Shown here: positions 25,510-32,500 of the stretch, piece after piece | Layout of the letters: each line of letters starts with the position of its first letter | Numbering within the stretch: the first letter of the stretch is position 1 | Assembly (NCBI GenBank): GCA_964550565.1 | Contig: CAZKAI010000010.1 | Location: 1 to 56,011 of the forward strand | Direction of reading: 5' to 3' | Source of the DNA: Anaeroglomus sp964550565 | Lineage (GTDB): Bacteria; Planctomycetota; Phycisphaerae; Sedimentisphaerales; Anaerohalosphaeraceae | Length of the DNA stretch: 56,011 nt | The notes under the pieces: generated by a model | Database searches by the model: none | What the model was told of the DNA's origin: nothing | What the model saw: the letters and a program-made list of their open reading frames with translations, nothing else | Program-made: the position numbers and the translations under genes

Positions 25510-27129
25510 ATGTCACCAAAACAGCCTGATTTTCGACGGTATCTGGTTCCGGTCAATACCGGCTCGACCCAGCAATTATTTACCGATTGCCTGGTGGTCG
25601 GGGCCGGGGTTGCGGGACTGCGGGCGGCGCTGGAAGCCGCGGAACAATGTGATGTAACGCTGGTGTGCAAGGGGGTGCTTTCCGACAGCAACACCTGGAA
25701 TGCCCAGGGCGGTATCGCCTCGGTGCTGGCCATTGAAGACAGCTTCGAGTCGCATATCGAAGATACCCTCCGCGCCGGCTGCGGCATCTGTGATAAAACC
25801 GTCGTCGAGCGGGTCGTCAGGGAAGGCCCCGGCCTGATTCGCCAACTGGCCGACTGGGGCACCAAATTCGACCGCGTGGACGGCAAAATCGACGTCACCC
25901 GCGAAGGCGGCCACTCGTACTCCCGCGTAGCCCACGCCCTCGGGGACTCCACCGGTCGGGGCATTGCCGAAGCCCTCATCGAAAAAGTCCGCCAGCAGGC
26001 TAACATCAATATCATCGAAAATTTCTATACGATTGACTTGCTGACCTGCCCCGATGGACGCTGTCTGGGCGTAGTTGGCCACCGTCCTAATTCCGGCTTT
26101 GAAATCATCTGGGGAGCCGCAACCATTCTGGCTACAGGCGGTGCCGGCAGGCTCTACCGCGAAACCACCAATCCCGAAGTCGCTACCGCCGACGGCCATG
26201 CCATGGCCTATCGTGCCGGCGTCATCCTGCGGGATATGGAAATGATGCAGTTTCACCCCACGACTCTGTATATCGCAGGCGCCTCCCGTGCCCTCATTAC
26301 CGAAGCCCTGCGCGGCGAAGGAGCACTCCTGCGCGACAGCACCGGCAAGGCGTTTATGAAAAAATATCATCCCGACAGCGAACTGGCCCCGCGCGATGTC
26401 GTCAGCCGGGCCATTCTGGATCGGATGCTCAAGACCGGCTCAACGCATGTCTATCTGGACCTGCGGCATTTTGACAAGCCCCACTTTGCCAAACGTTTCC
26501 CGCTGATCAGCGAAATCTGCGAGAGCTTCGATATTGATATCGCCACCGACATGATTCCCGTTCGCCCCAGCGCCCATTACATGATTGGCGGCGTCAAGAT
26601 TGATCTCGAGGCCCGAACCAACGTGCCTGGCCTGTTTGCCTGCGGCGAAGTCGCCTCCACCGGCCTGCACGGGGCCAACCGCCTCGGCAGCAACTCCCTG
26701 CTGGAAGGACTGGTCTTCGGCAAAATCGCAGGCCAGTCGGCCCTGATGTGGCTCCAGAAAATGGCCGGGCCGGAATATCGCAAAATGACCATCGAAATCC
26801 CTCCGTCCGACCGCAGCCGTCTGGACACCGAAGACGTGCGAAACTCCCTGCGTGCCCTGATGTGGCGCAATGTCGGCATCACCCGCCAGGCCAAACATCT
26901 CGACGAGGCCCAGGAAATCATCCGCTTCTGGCAGCGCTATGTCATGGATAAAGTCTTCGAAAGGCCCTTCGGCTGGGAAACGCAGAATATGCTGACCGTC
27001 TCGCTGCTGATGGCCCAGGCTGCCGCGATGCGGACCGAATCCCGCGGCGTGCATTTCCGCAGCGACTTTCCCGAACGCGACGACGCCGCTTTCGCCCGCC
27101 ATATCGAGCAAATCCGGGAAAACGCTTGA
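25510..27129 (+). CDS. nadB: L-aspartate oxidase
   Basis: NadB oxidises L-aspartate to iminoaspartate, the first step of de novo NAD synthesis, using FAD. 539 residues. The FAD-binding fold is 'CLVVGAGVAGLRAALEAAE' near the N-terminus, followed by 'DSNTWNAQGGIASVL' (typical of the flavoprotein family), 'MEMMQFHPTTLY', 'RDVVSRAI', 'THVYLDLRHF' and 'VPGLFACGEVASTGLHGANRLGSNSLLEGLVFG'. The C-terminal helical domain follows. AGGA precedes the ATG. nadA and nadC are not adjacent. In anaerobes the enzyme can use fumarate instead of oxygen as electron acceptor. Confidence 0.96.
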   Translation: MSPKQPDFRRYLVPVNTGSTQQLFTDCLVVGAGVAGLRAALEAAEQCDVTLVCKGVLSDSNTWNAQGGIASVLAIEDSFESHIEDTLRAGCGICDKTVVERVVREGPGLIRQLADWGTKFDRVDGKIDVTREGGHSYSRVAHALGDSTGRGIAEALIEKVRQQANINIIENFYTIDLLTCPDGRCLGVVGHRPNSGFEIIWGAATILATGGAGRLYRETTNPEVATADGHAMAYRAGVILRDMEMMQFHPTTLYIAGASRALITEALRGEGALLRDSTGKAFMKKYHPDSELAPRDVVSRAILDRMLKTGSTHVYLDLRHFDKPHFAKRFPLISEICESFDIDIATDMIPVRPSAHYMIGGVKIDLEARTNVPGLFACGEVASTGLHGANRLGSNSLLEGLVFGKIAGQSALMWLQKMAGPEYRKMTIEIPPSDRSRLDTEDVRNSLRALMWRNVGITRQAKHLDEAQEIIRFWQRYVMDKVFERPFGWETQNMLTVSLLMAQAAAMRTESRGVHFRSDFPERDDAAFARHIEQIRENA

Positions 27130-27350
27130 ACTGCCGGCCGGTAAAGTTGTACAATAGGATATTGAGTGAAGGATAAAAACGGAGGTCGTTAATTCCGCCA
27201 AAACAGGTGGAGAATTGCCATATTTAAACTGATCCTGAATGAAATTATCCGCCCGAGGCGCGGCTATGTACCGTTTCGATGTGTTCTGGGGCCATCCTCG
27301 CGGCAAAATGATACTTGTTAAGTATAAACAGGAATACAGGAGGGTTTTCA

Positions 27351-28175
27351 ATGCGTAAATGGGTGATTGTTTCGATTGCGGTTTGTGTGGGGGGATTACT
27401 GTCGGAATCTTGTCTGGTTTCTGCCTCAACGGCTTCGGCATGGTTCAGTGTGATTGATGATTATGCAATCAATCCGATTCTGGATCCCATCCCCGGGAAT
27501 CTGCCCTATGCCGCCCAAAAACAGCCGGCCATGTCGTCACACAGCCTGGGTCGGGTAGATCTGACCGAAGATGCCGAGAGTCATTACGGTGACATGGATA
27601 TGGGGATGTTCATCGCCCATTCAGAAAGCCTTGTACAGACATCGCAGGGCAAAGCTGCTGCCTTCTCACGCATCCCCAATTATATTGCTACCAGTAATGC
27701 CGGCCAGGTGGATATTGTATTAAACGAATCGGTATCTGCCCAGGCTTCCACGATGACATTCACGGATGTCTGGCAGACTCAGACGACCCATGATAGAGTA
27801 TTCGCTTTCAGTTATGAATGTACGGCCAATATCCCATCCAATATGCAGGCTCAAATTACGTTTTATACCGGATACTGGGATTGGCAGCAGACCGCGGCAA
27901 CATTGATTCTGGCCGAAAAAGACGGCTGGACAAATACCCTGTATAACACACCCGAAGGAACGCTCCCCGTCTTATCAAAAACATATACCGCCGGTTCTCT
28001 GGGCTATGTCAATGCGGAATGGAATTTACTCAACCAGCAGGGGCATTCCTATTCATGGTTTACAGCCATGGCAATAGAACTGACTCCGATTCCCGAGCCG
28101 ACTGGATTGGCGGTCCTGGGTCTGGGCGGAATGGCCTTATTGCAACGAAAAACGAAGTCCCGGAAGCTTATTTAA
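27351..28175 (+). CDS. PEP-CTERM sorted secreted protein
   Basis: 274 residues from the ATG at 27351, with GGAGGG 7 nt upstream; an in-frame start 12 codons earlier is not supported. A signal peptide ('WVIVSIAVCVGGLLS') leads into a beta-rich body with no recognisable catalytic site. The C-terminus is a PEP-CTERM signal: 'IPEPTGLAVLGLGGMALLQRK', then a short basic tail. Such proteins are processed by an exosortase (not in this window) and delivered to the cell surface or exopolysaccharide. The last 8 bp overlap the convergent lipoprotein gene. The 221-nt gap before it holds only unsupported short frames. Confidence 0.9.
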   Translation: MRKWVIVSIAVCVGGLLSESCLVSASTASAWFSVIDDYAINPILDPIPGNLPYAAQKQPAMSSHSLGRVDLTEDAESHYGDMDMGMFIAHSESLVQTSQGKAAAFSRIPNYIATSNAGQVDIVLNESVSAQASTMTFTDVWQTQTTHDRVFAFSYECTANIPSNMQAQITFYTGYWDWQQTAATLILAEKDGWTNTLYNTPEGTLPVLSKTYTAGSLGYVNAEWNLLNQQGHSYSWFTAMAIELTPIPEPTGLAVLGLGGMALLQRKTKSRKLI

Positions 28176-28827
28176 TCTCGTCCACACGGATTTCATCGAA
28201 CATGGTCACCGCGTCGGCCTGGGTCCACAGCCCGATCATCCCCGGCAGCGGCAGCATATCGTCCTGATGTTTCATGACGAACCGGCCATCCATGGTAATC
28301 GTGATGTGCTCGCGGAAATGTTCGATTTCCAGCGTATGCCAGGTCGTCGGATCGGCTTCCACACGGACTGATTGCAGCAGCTCGCGTTTGCCGTTAATAA
28401 CACAACACAGTCGCACCTGCTGCTTGAGAGCATCCCACTGCACAGCGTAATAATTATCCCCGTTCAGGGCCCGCCAGACAACCCCGCCCCCCTGCTGGTT
28501 TGTGCCGCGAACGGCCTTGACCTTGGCCGACAGCCGCAGGTTGGCCAGCCGACTGTTGATCGCCAGCAGCAGGTTGCAGGTCTGGCCGATATTGCGAGTC
28601 TGGGTCAGCCCGATGGCTTTGCCCCAACTGTCCCCCACAACTTCCCATGTTGCGGGCATCTGCTTGCCGGCCGTCTCGGCAGCCATCCATGAGGCAGGCA
28701 GGGTTCCGAGTGTCTCCAGCTCAAAATCCCACGCCAGGCGAACTGCCGGCCTGGGCTGCGATACAGGCTGACATCCTGCCAGCAGTGTCACGATTCCAAT
28801 ACCCAGTACTATCCATCCATGTCGCAT
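28168..28827 (-). CDS. DUF1080-like (LamG-fold) lipoprotein
   Basis: 219 residues with a lipoprotein signal ending in 'LLAGCQ' (Cys19) and AGGAG 7 nt before the ATG. The mature part is a concanavalin-type sandwich of the DUF1080/3-keto-disaccharide-hydrolase kind: 'LSAKVKAVRGTNQQGGGVVWRALNGDNYYAVQWD', 'TWHTLEIEHFREHITITMDGRFVMKHQDD', 'GMIGLWTQADAVTMFDEIRV'. This family is greatly expanded in planctomycetes and binds or cleaves sugars. It resembles the sandwich embedded in the large GH51 enzyme (8314-10818). Substrate unknown. Confidence 0.85.
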   Translation of the reverse strand: MRHGWIVLGIGIVTLLAGCQPVSQPRPAVRLAWDFELETLGTLPASWMAAETAGKQMPATWEVVGDSWGKAIGLTQTRNIGQTCNLLLAINSRLANLRLSAKVKAVRGTNQQGGGVVWRALNGDNYYAVQWDALKQQVRLCCVINGKRELLQSVRVEADPTTWHTLEIEHFREHITITMDGRFVMKHQDDMLPLPGMIGLWTQADAVTMFDEIRVDEIK

Positions 28828-28870
28828 CGCGTCTCTCCTGCCCTTGGGAATTAATCAAAGCAGTAAACGT

Positions 28871-28908
28871 ACCGCCATCCCGCAGGATTGCCCCTGCGGA
28901 ATGGCGGT
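28871..28908 (-). terminator. Long hairpin after bacterioferritin
   Basis: ACCGCCAT, one mismatch, CCGCAGG, 6-nt loop, CCTGCGG, ATGGCGGT: a 16-position stem starting 13 nt after the bacterioferritin stop. No U-tract follows on the minus strand, so termination may depend on the stem alone, or it may serve to stabilise the mRNA end. Confidence 0.6.
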
Positions 28909-28921
28909 CATATTGTGTTAG

Positions 28922-29461
28922 TTAAGCCTGACCGCCCTGAACCACGAAGCCTTTGGAGGCCGGACCGGTCTCGGCGGGTGTCCCGGCAATCTTGGCCAGA
29001 TACGACGCACCGAGGGTATTAAGGTGATCATTGACATTGTCGAAGTAATTGAAATGAATCTGTTCTTCGTCAATAATCGTCTCAAACAGCTTCATGCTGA
29101 TGCTGTCGCCGTTTTCCCGGCAGACCAGCAAAAACTGGTTGTAATCGGCGATGGTGTCGTCTTCCAGCTTGGAATCAAACGGATAGATAACCTCAATCTT
29201 CTGGGCCTTGACCGGCTTTTCCAGCGGCTCGGTCGTCGGTTCACCGTCCAGTTCCTTGATGCGTTCGGCAAACATCTCAGCATGACGCATCTCATCAATG
29301 GCAATCAGCTTCATCTTGGCCGCCAGCTCACCATAATCCATATTATCCAGATTATAATGCTGATTCATATACTGCCCAATCGCCTGAAGCTCCATCGCCC
29401 GGGCCTTGTTTAAAACCTCGATGACTTTCTTTTTGGCTTGTTCCCTTGAACTTGGACTCAT
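28922..29461 (-). CDS. bfr: Bacterioferritin, Desulfovibrio type
   Basis: 179 residues, closely like the bacterioferritin of Desulfovibrio in length and in the segments 'RKAKVIEVLNKARAMEL'-like start, 'NMDYGELAAKMKLIAIDEMRHAE' and 'YLAKIAGTP..TG.ASKGFV' end. Ferroxidase ligands are Glu24, Glu57 and His60 in the first half and Glu127 with 'IDEEQIH' (130-136) in the second. Met58 in 'DEMRHAE' sits where the haem-binding methionine lies in bacterioferritins, so a haem at the dimer interface is expected; in Desulfovibrio it is an iron-coproporphyrin. The protein stores iron and limits oxidative damage. GGAGG precedes the ATG. A Fur/PerR gene lies upstream on the same strand. Confidence 0.93.
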   Translation of the reverse strand: MSPSSREQAKKKVIEVLNKARAMELQAIGQYMNQHYNLDNMDYGELAAKMKLIAIDEMRHAEMFAERIKELDGEPTTEPLEKPVKAQKIEVIYPFDSKLEDDTIADYNQFLLVCRENGDSISMKLFETIIDEEQIHFNYFDNVNDHLNTLGASYLAKIAGTPAETGPASKGFVVQGGQA

Positions 29462-29485
29462 CGTTTACCTCCATGATTTAGTTTC

Positions 29486-29536
29486 GTGATTATCACTTTT
29501 CAATCCAGAGCACAATATTCGATCATAATGCTCTGG
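29486..29536 (-). promoter_or_regulatory. Palindromic regulatory region of the bacterioferritin gene
   Basis: Two inverted repeats lie just upstream of the bfr ATG. GTGATTATCAC (29486-29496) is a perfect 5-1-5 palindrome near the -10 position. CCAGAGCA (29505-29512) and TGCTCTGG (29529-29536) are 8-bp arms 16 bp apart. Either could bind the neighbouring Fur/PerR protein; the first fits better by size. Confidence 0.45.
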
Positions 29537-29602
29537 TACAGATATTATAGTGGATTCCGGCAATCAATCCAGTGTGTTTTCCATGGATGTCTCACCTTTA
29601 CA

Positions 29603-30055
29603 TCACGATTCCACGGTCTTCTGCAGGCACTGGTCGCAAACACCCTCCAGTACAACCTTAATATTTGAAACAGCACAATTTTGTTTGAAACGTTCCGGCA
29701 CATCGAGAGCATCAAACCGCGGCTCCTTGAAATCCAGTATCCGCCCGCACCGCATACATCGAAAATGATGATGACATTCCATGTCCGGATCGTAGCGTTT
29801 GGCCTCGCCATACCCTTCGACCAGGTGTACAAACCCGATCTCCGCAAACAGACATAGCGTCCGATAGACCGTATCGATGGACATATCCGGGAAAGCCGTC
29901 TTGACGCGGTTATAGATATCTTCGGTACGCGGATGGTCCTGGGAGCCGATCAGCGCCTCGTAAATCGCGGTTCGCTGAGGTGTAATGCTCAGGCCGCGAG
30001 CCTTGCATTGCGAGCGAAACTGCTCCAGGAGTTCTTTGCTGGTTTTGGACATCAT
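29603..30055 (-). CDS. Fur/PerR-family metalloregulator
   Basis: 150 residues. The winged-helix region is 'SITPQRTAIYEALIGSQDHPRTEDIYNRVKTAFPDMSIDTVYRTLCLFAEIGFV', typical of the Fur superfamily. Metal sites: 'RYDPDMECHHHFRC' for the regulatory site, and two CxxC pairs ('CMRCG', 'CDQC') that hold structural zinc. The Asp before the HHH run ('YDPDMECHHH') is where PerR has its iron-binding aspartate, so a peroxide sensor is plausible, but Fur cannot be excluded. Its promoter carries a palindrome in the spacer, implying autoregulation, and bacterioferritin is a likely target. Two adjacent ATGs (30055, 30052) are possible starts. Confidence 0.92.
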   Translation of the reverse strand: MMSKTSKELLEQFRSQCKARGLSITPQRTAIYEALIGSQDHPRTEDIYNRVKTAFPDMSIDTVYRTLCLFAEIGFVHLVEGYGEAKRYDPDMECHHHFRCMRCGRILDFKEPRFDALDVPERFKQNCAVSNIKVVLEGVCDQCLQKTVES

Positions 30056-30091
30056 AGCACTTTAATTTAGAGAATGTTACCTCAAAAGATT

Positions 30092-30120
30092 ACTATATAA
30101 GAATGATTCTTGTTCGACAA
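30092..30120 (-). promoter_or_regulatory. Fur/PerR gene promoter with operator palindrome in the spacer
   Basis: On the minus strand: -35 TTGTCG (30115-30120), a 17-bp spacer, -10 TATAGT (30092-30097). The spacer contains AAGAATGATTCTT (30099-30111), a perfect 6-1-6 palindrome of the size of Fur/PerR boxes. Binding there would block RNA polymerase. Confidence 0.65.
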
Positions 30121-30121
30121 A

Positions 30122-30189
30122 CAAAAAAAATAAGCCCGTCCGGGCGCAAAAAGAAAACATCAGGAAACTTTGGTTTTCCTGATGTTTTC
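30122..30189 (-). terminator. Tandem rho-independent terminators
   Basis: On the minus strand the first hairpin has 15-bp perfect arms (30153-30167 with 30175-30189, loop 7 nt) followed by TTTTTG. The second is GCCCG-GA-CGGGC (30134-30145) followed by TTATTTTTTTTG. They end the serpin-like/small-protein transcript before the Fur promoter. A third hairpin, CACTTGG-8-CCAAGTG (30210-30231), precedes them. Confidence 0.85.
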
Positions 30190-30293
30190 CGGAGGGGAGA
30201 AAACTCTTGCACTTGGTACTTCGGCCAAGTGTGATAATTTAATTAATATTTTCAGAATATTTTTATAAGTTATTATAAGACATAAGCTTGCAG

Positions 30294-30500
30294 CTATCGT
30301 TTTCGAATCCATCGGAAGCGAAACACCTCCCGAACTTTCTCGGAAAACCGCACCCCCATCTTCTGCGAGGAGGCCGGGAAGTCCAGATTTGCGACGTCCT
30401 GTTGGGTTGGCTCGATTTTCCTGGCACTCCAGCCGGAGAAAAGTCCTGCAAGCCAGCCCAAGCGTCGTGCTTTTGGCGATTGTTCAGATTTTTGTGTCAT
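30294..30500 (-). CDS. Small basic hypothetical protein
   Basis: 68 residues from the ATG at 30500, with GAGAG 6 nt upstream; a TTG two codons earlier is also possible. Rich in Arg, Lys and Trp ('ARRLGWLAGLFSGWSARKIEP', 'GVRFSEKVREVFRFRWIRKR'). It starts 18 nt after the serpin-like gene on the same strand and is followed by hairpin terminators, so it is probably the second gene of that transcript. A plus-strand frame (30288-30653) overlaps it, but without a ribosome site. No family recognised. Confidence 0.5.
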   Translation of the reverse strand: MTQKSEQSPKARRLGWLAGLFSGWSARKIEPTQQDVANLDFPASSQKMGVRFSEKVREVFRFRWIRKR

Positions 30501-30518
30501 AACCAACTCTCAATACGC

Positions 30519-31661
30519 TTAAAATGGGATCAGCAGTTCGGCGTTATCGACCCACATCACAAAAAACGGCTGCGAGGCGTCCCGCTTTTTCAGATAAAGC
30601 AAAAAGGGCTTATCAAAAATAAAATCACGCGGCATTGCTGCAACACAAACTAGAGAACTGGACTTCAATGTCACACCGGCCCGATCCAGCCGAAAGCTTA
30701 TCTGCTGCATGGCGGCAGATATCGGCATTCCAGCAGCGTTGGTGTTGGTCAGAGGGGCACCTTCAAGTTCTTTGAACCGATGCGTGAGAGTCCAGAACAT
30801 ATCCGGCACTTTCAGAATATCATTATCTTGAAATTGAGCGAGCCACTCATAGTCTTTATGGGTGGGAAAGTCTTCAATTTTGTCCTGGAGTTGATTGTAG
30901 GTGGATTCGAGAGTGTCTTTCCTTTCCGTGACAGCAACCACAATCTGATACGGCTGAGCATCCCGACACAAATCCAGTGCATATTCAGTAGCCTTGTATT
31001 GATCATCCAGCTTGCAGTACAACACATCGACTTGTTTGCAGAGCGGCTCGTGTTCTTTCAAAAAACCATCCTGTATTCCAAATGATTTTACAGGGGTCGT
31101 TTTTCCTGAAGTGTCATGAAATAGTAATGGTTCGGTGACTTCAAGAAACGCTTTGGTGAATTGGATATAGGTTTCAAGGTAAGCGTATGCAATATATTGA
31201 TCGTCAGGATTAAACTGCGGAATCGGTACTGCAGGAAAACGACTGGCCATATCTGTCTGAATGGTCTGAATAATTCCATTGGATACACTGCCCGCATTGG
31301 CATAATAGGATTCCGGCAGCAAGTCATTTTTGGTTTGCCTGCCCGAATTGAGCTGGACACATAAGGCCTCAGCCCCCATGACTTGAAGAGGTTCTTTGAT
31401 GACGGTATCCTTCATTTCATTCCACGCCAGTTGGAAGCTGCTGCACCAGATGTTATTTTTGTCCGGCTGGAGTGGCGAGCCAAAGGCAGACAAAATGGCA
31501 GTACGTTTCAGGTTGTCTGAATTGCCGGAAAAGGTTTCCTTTTTTTGAGCCAATTCGTTCCGGCCTGCATTAGTCTGTATGAGTTTTTTTAAGGGAAAAT
31601 AAGCAATAAGCCCTACAAGCACAATCAAAACAACCCCAAACTGCCTTCGTTTTTTAAACAT
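30519..31661 (-). CDS. Divergent serpin-like membrane-anchored protein
   Basis: 380 residues from the ATG at 31661 (GGGAGG 6 nt upstream); nine codons of frame before it lack a site. One N-terminal hydrophobic segment ('GVVLIVLVGLIAYFPL') acts as a signal anchor. The body follows the serpin order: 'FLEVTEPLLFHDTSGKTTPVKSF' like the central 'F.....G..V..M' block, 'VDVLYCKLDDQYKATEYAL' like 'v.LpY.g..lSm', 'VPDMFWTLTHRFKELEG', and the C-terminal 'DFIFDKPFLLYLKKRDASQPFFVMW', very like the serpin 'F.adrPFlf.Ir....ilFmG' end. The hinge before the reactive loop is 'DRAGVTLKSSSLVCVAAMP', lacking the small-residue run of inhibitory serpins. The remote similarity is my reading; length fits a serpin. 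Confidence 0.6.
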   Translation of the reverse strand: MFKKRRQFGVVLIVLVGLIAYFPLKKLIQTNAGRNELAQKKETFSGNSDNLKRTAILSAFGSPLQPDKNNIWCSSFQLAWNEMKDTVIKEPLQVMGAEALCVQLNSGRQTKNDLLPESYYANAGSVSNGIIQTIQTDMASRFPAVPIPQFNPDDQYIAYAYLETYIQFTKAFLEVTEPLLFHDTSGKTTPVKSFGIQDGFLKEHEPLCKQVDVLYCKLDDQYKATEYALDLCRDAQPYQIVVAVTERKDTLESTYNQLQDKIEDFPTHKDYEWLAQFQDNDILKVPDMFWTLTHRFKELEGAPLTNTNAAGMPISAAMQQISFRLDRAGVTLKSSSLVCVAAMPRDFIFDKPFLLYLKKRDASQPFFVMWVDNAELLIPF

Positions 31662-31791
31662 ACCATACCTCCCTTTGGGTAAGTTCAATCCATTTATCCT
31701 GATGCCTGCCAGCCATTTCCCCTTTCGTCGCGGCTAAGTAGAGCCGCATCTGCAACTTGCTTTTACTCGCGGCATTGCCAAACCTGCAGGT

Positions 31792-32373
31792 TTACCGCAC
31801 CATGGCGCGGCGGGTGGCAGCCAGGAGTTCTTCACCGTAAAGCTGCTCGAAGGAGTCGGCGGCAAAAAGCTGTCGCTGGTCGAGGATGTCTTTGGGGGCA
31901 TCATAATAGCGCTGTACAGCCGCAGTACCGCCATCAGCGGCACCGTCGGTCATATAATTGTTATCCAGCAGCCACTGGCTGAATTGCTCATCATATTCTG
32001 CGGGGTAAATCAGCGCCGTGACAAACTCGTCATCCGAAAGCCGGGCCAGATGCACCTTGGCACGGGATGGTGCCGCAGAGGTCACTGCGATATCAGTCAG
32101 ACGCTTGAAGTCGTCGCGTGCGGCCGCTTCATCACCGGCATAAAAGAACATCCCCGCCTCAAGCCCAAATGTCGCATTCGGTACGCTAGTCAGTTCCATC
32201 GTACCGTCCGGGCGGGCGTTATGAATCTTGAAGACCTTAATATCGGCGAATTTTTCGCTTTCCAGCAGCTCGGCCACTTCCAGCGCCGTGAATCCCACCG
32301 CACTGTGCCCACCGAAATCCACCACATATAACCCCGTATATCGTTTTGCGTTTTCTATCATTGGTAATTTCAT
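31792..32373 (-). CDS. Hypothetical cytoplasmic protein
   Basis: 193 residues from the ATG at 32373, with AAGAG upstream; the longer frame from 32415 runs into the repeat element. It has no signal peptide or membrane segment. Visible features are 'YTGLYVVDFGGHSAVGFTALEVAELLESEKFADIKVFKIHNARPDG' at the N-terminus, a mixed alpha/beta pattern, and a C-terminal acidic part ('DAPKDILDQRQLFAADSFEQLYGEELLAATRRAMVR'). I do not recognise the family. It lies between a composite palindromic repeat and the serpin-like gene. Confidence 0.75.
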   Translation of the reverse strand: MKLPMIENAKRYTGLYVVDFGGHSAVGFTALEVAELLESEKFADIKVFKIHNARPDGTMELTSVPNATFGLEAGMFFYAGDEAAARDDFKRLTDIAVTSAAPSRAKVHLARLSDDEFVTALIYPAEYDEQFSQWLLDNNYMTDGAADGGTAAVQRYYDAPKDILDQRQLFAADSFEQLYGEELLAATRRAMVR

Positions 32374-32420
32374 ATTCAACTCTTCAAAGAAATTTTTTTG
32401 TTCCCGCACATTCACAACGT

Positions 32421-32490
32421 GTCATTCCCGCGGAGGCGGGAATCCAGAACATTTCAACCTGGATTTCGGGTCAAGCCCGGAATGAAAAAT
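32421..32490. repeat. REP/dRS3-like composite palindromic repeat
   Basis: GTCATTCCCGC, GGAG, GCGGGAAT (perfect 8-bp arms at 32424-32431 and 32436-32443) is followed by CCAGAAC and, 20 nt on, by GGATTTCGGGTCAAGCCCGG. This 'CATTCCCGC...GCGGGAATCCAG' style is a widespread dispersed bacterial repeat. It lies in the gap between tyrS and the unknown gene and may also act as a terminator. Confidence 0.75.
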
Positions 32491-32500
32491 GAGGCCGGCC

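Noticed and set aside
27239..27358. 39-codon frame overlapping the PEP-CTERM start, resembling the two leader ORFs
   Set aside because: It lacks a Shine-Dalgarno and a promoter, and its stop overlaps by 8 nt rather than the ATGA form. Chance is more likely.
30288..30653. Plus-strand frame of 121 codons overlapping the small basic protein
   Set aside because: No ribosome site and it runs antisense into the serpin-like gene end. The minus-strand small ORF has better support.
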